Shown piece after piece: positions 63,578 through 64,000 of a stretch of 64,000 nt of DNA. Under the pieces are notes generated by a model. That model worked only from the letters and a program-made list of their open reading frames with translations. It was not told the DNA's origin and did no database searches. Every line of letters begins with the position of its first letter. Positions within the stretch are counted from its first letter, which is position 1. The translations under genes and the position numbers were made by a program. Source of the DNA: Vreelandella lionensis (GTDB lineage: Bacteria; Pseudomonadota; Gammaproteobacteria; Pseudomonadales; Halomonadaceae); contig NZ_MWVI01000010.1 in NCBI RefSeq assembly GCF_002087295.1, positions 1-64,000 of the forward strand, in the 5' to 3' direction.

Positions 63578-64000
63578 TTAGTTATCCGCTAAGACGTCTT
63601 GAACCACTTCGCCTAAAGACGCAATGGCCGCATTACGCTCCTTAAACGATGCCTCGGTTTCGGTGATATAAAACACCACGACGGTGGGTGGCTGCTCCGG
63701 TGGCCAAATAATCGCGGTAATCGAGCGCGAGCCGTAACCACCCGCACCGGTTCTGTCTGCCATTACCCAATCAAACGGCATCGCAGCACGAAACAGGCCA
63801 TCGGCCACCGCGTTCCCCTTCATCCATGCCTCTAACTGCTGACGAGACTCATCTGATAACACATCCCCAAGCACCAGCTTTTCTAACGTAGCCAGCATGG
63901 CGTTGGGTGTGGTGGTATCCCGCTCATCCCCTGGCGTGGCTTCGTTTAACTCGGTTTCGAAGCGGTCTAGGCGGGTAACGGGGTCATCCATGCTGCGCGC
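63578..64000 (-). CDS. Class A beta-lactamase, 3' part (runs off the window)
   Basis: C-terminal 140 residues of a serine beta-lactamase; the 5' part with SxxK and SDN lies beyond base 64000. The omega-loop Glu is in [20 protein letters not shown] and the third box is [11 protein letters not shown], so Arg replaces the Lys of the usual KTG. RTG is characteristic of the CARB/PSE carbenicillinase branch. The ATG seen at 63991 is internal, not the start. Hydrolysis of penicillins in the periplasm is expected. Confidence 0.85.
   Translation of the reverse strand, partial: ARSMDDPVTRLDRFETELNEATPGDERDTTTPNAMLATLEKLVLGDVLSDESRQQLEAWMKGNAVADGLFRAAMPFDWVMADRTGAGGYGSRSITAIIWPPEQPPTVVVFYITETEASFKERNAAIASLGEVVQDVLADN

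Noticed and set aside
1..64000. CRISPR arrays, tRNA or rRNA genes, prophage or plasmid modules
   Set aside because: No regularly spaced repeats, cloverleaf with CCA end, ribosomal motifs, integrase, terminase or replication genes were seen.

Overview
The window looks like chromosomal DNA of a halophilic gammaproteobacterium of the Halomonas/Vreelandella type. This is inferred from the overall gene set: a sodium-type PomAB motor, TRAP transport, opgGH, OhrR/OsmC, MntP and a polyol ABC operon, in moderately GC-rich DNA. I see no rRNA, tRNA, CRISPR array or prophage. The left edge carries what looks like the end of an IS3-type element lying outside the window.

Layout. (1) 118-10678, minus strand: a polyol (sorbitol/mannitol/arabitol) operon. 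It runs SorC-type regulator, binding protein, two permeases, ATPase, HAD phosphatase, sorbitol dehydrogenase, sugar kinase, mannitol dehydrogenase and xylulokinase, so polyols are imported, oxidised to fructose or xylulose and phosphorylated. (2) 10.8-21.3 kb: housekeeping and stress genes, namely a NIF3-like protein, two NUDIX hydrolases, a 2OG-Fe oxygenase, a damaged FixL/FixJ-like two-component pair, an L,D-transpeptidase, a PRC-barrel protein, OsmC, PomAB, an EamA exporter and a MOSC protein. (3) 21.4-26.1 kb: a gluconate locus (TRAP transporter, gluconokinase, GntR-type repressor). (4) 26.3-34.8 kb: ohrR beside a truncated ohr remnant, a YghU-type GST, a TonB-dependent siderophore receptor, LpxR-like lipid A deacylase, YaeQ, GST and LysE. 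(5) 34.9-40.2 kb: a fatty acid/CoA catabolic set (acyl-CoA dehydrogenase, acyl-CoA synthetase, 3-hydroxyacyl-CoA dehydrogenase, enoyl-CoA hydratase). (6) 40.3-52.2 kb: envelope functions, namely MFS, an LpxL-type acyltransferase between two DUF4870 paralogues, ManC, an LTA-synthase/OpgB-like enzyme, and opgG-opgH followed by an FkbM methyltransferase. (7) 52.2-60.4 kb: the most unusual part, a compact set of creatininase-family hydrolase, GTP cyclohydrolase II with an unusual N-terminal region, stand-alone RibD-type reductase, flippase-like membrane protein, glycosyltransferase-methyltransferase fusion, active-site-divergent pterin-synthase-fold protein, MDR dehydrogenase and CDP-alcohol phosphatidyltransferase. 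I infer an accessory pathway that makes, decorates and possibly exports or lipid-anchors a GTP-derived pterin or pyrimidine compound. (8) 60.5-64 kb: erythromycin-esterase-family protein with a phosphoribosyltransferase, MntP, and the 3' part of an RTG-type class A beta-lactamase running off the edge.

A second overriding property is that many otherwise well-conserved genes are interrupted by single-base indels, often in or next to short homopolymers and often in compensating pairs, plus two in-frame stop codons. The pattern fits uncorrected sequencing error better than biological decay, though the ohr remnant looks like a real deletion. Interrupted genes are given over their restored span.
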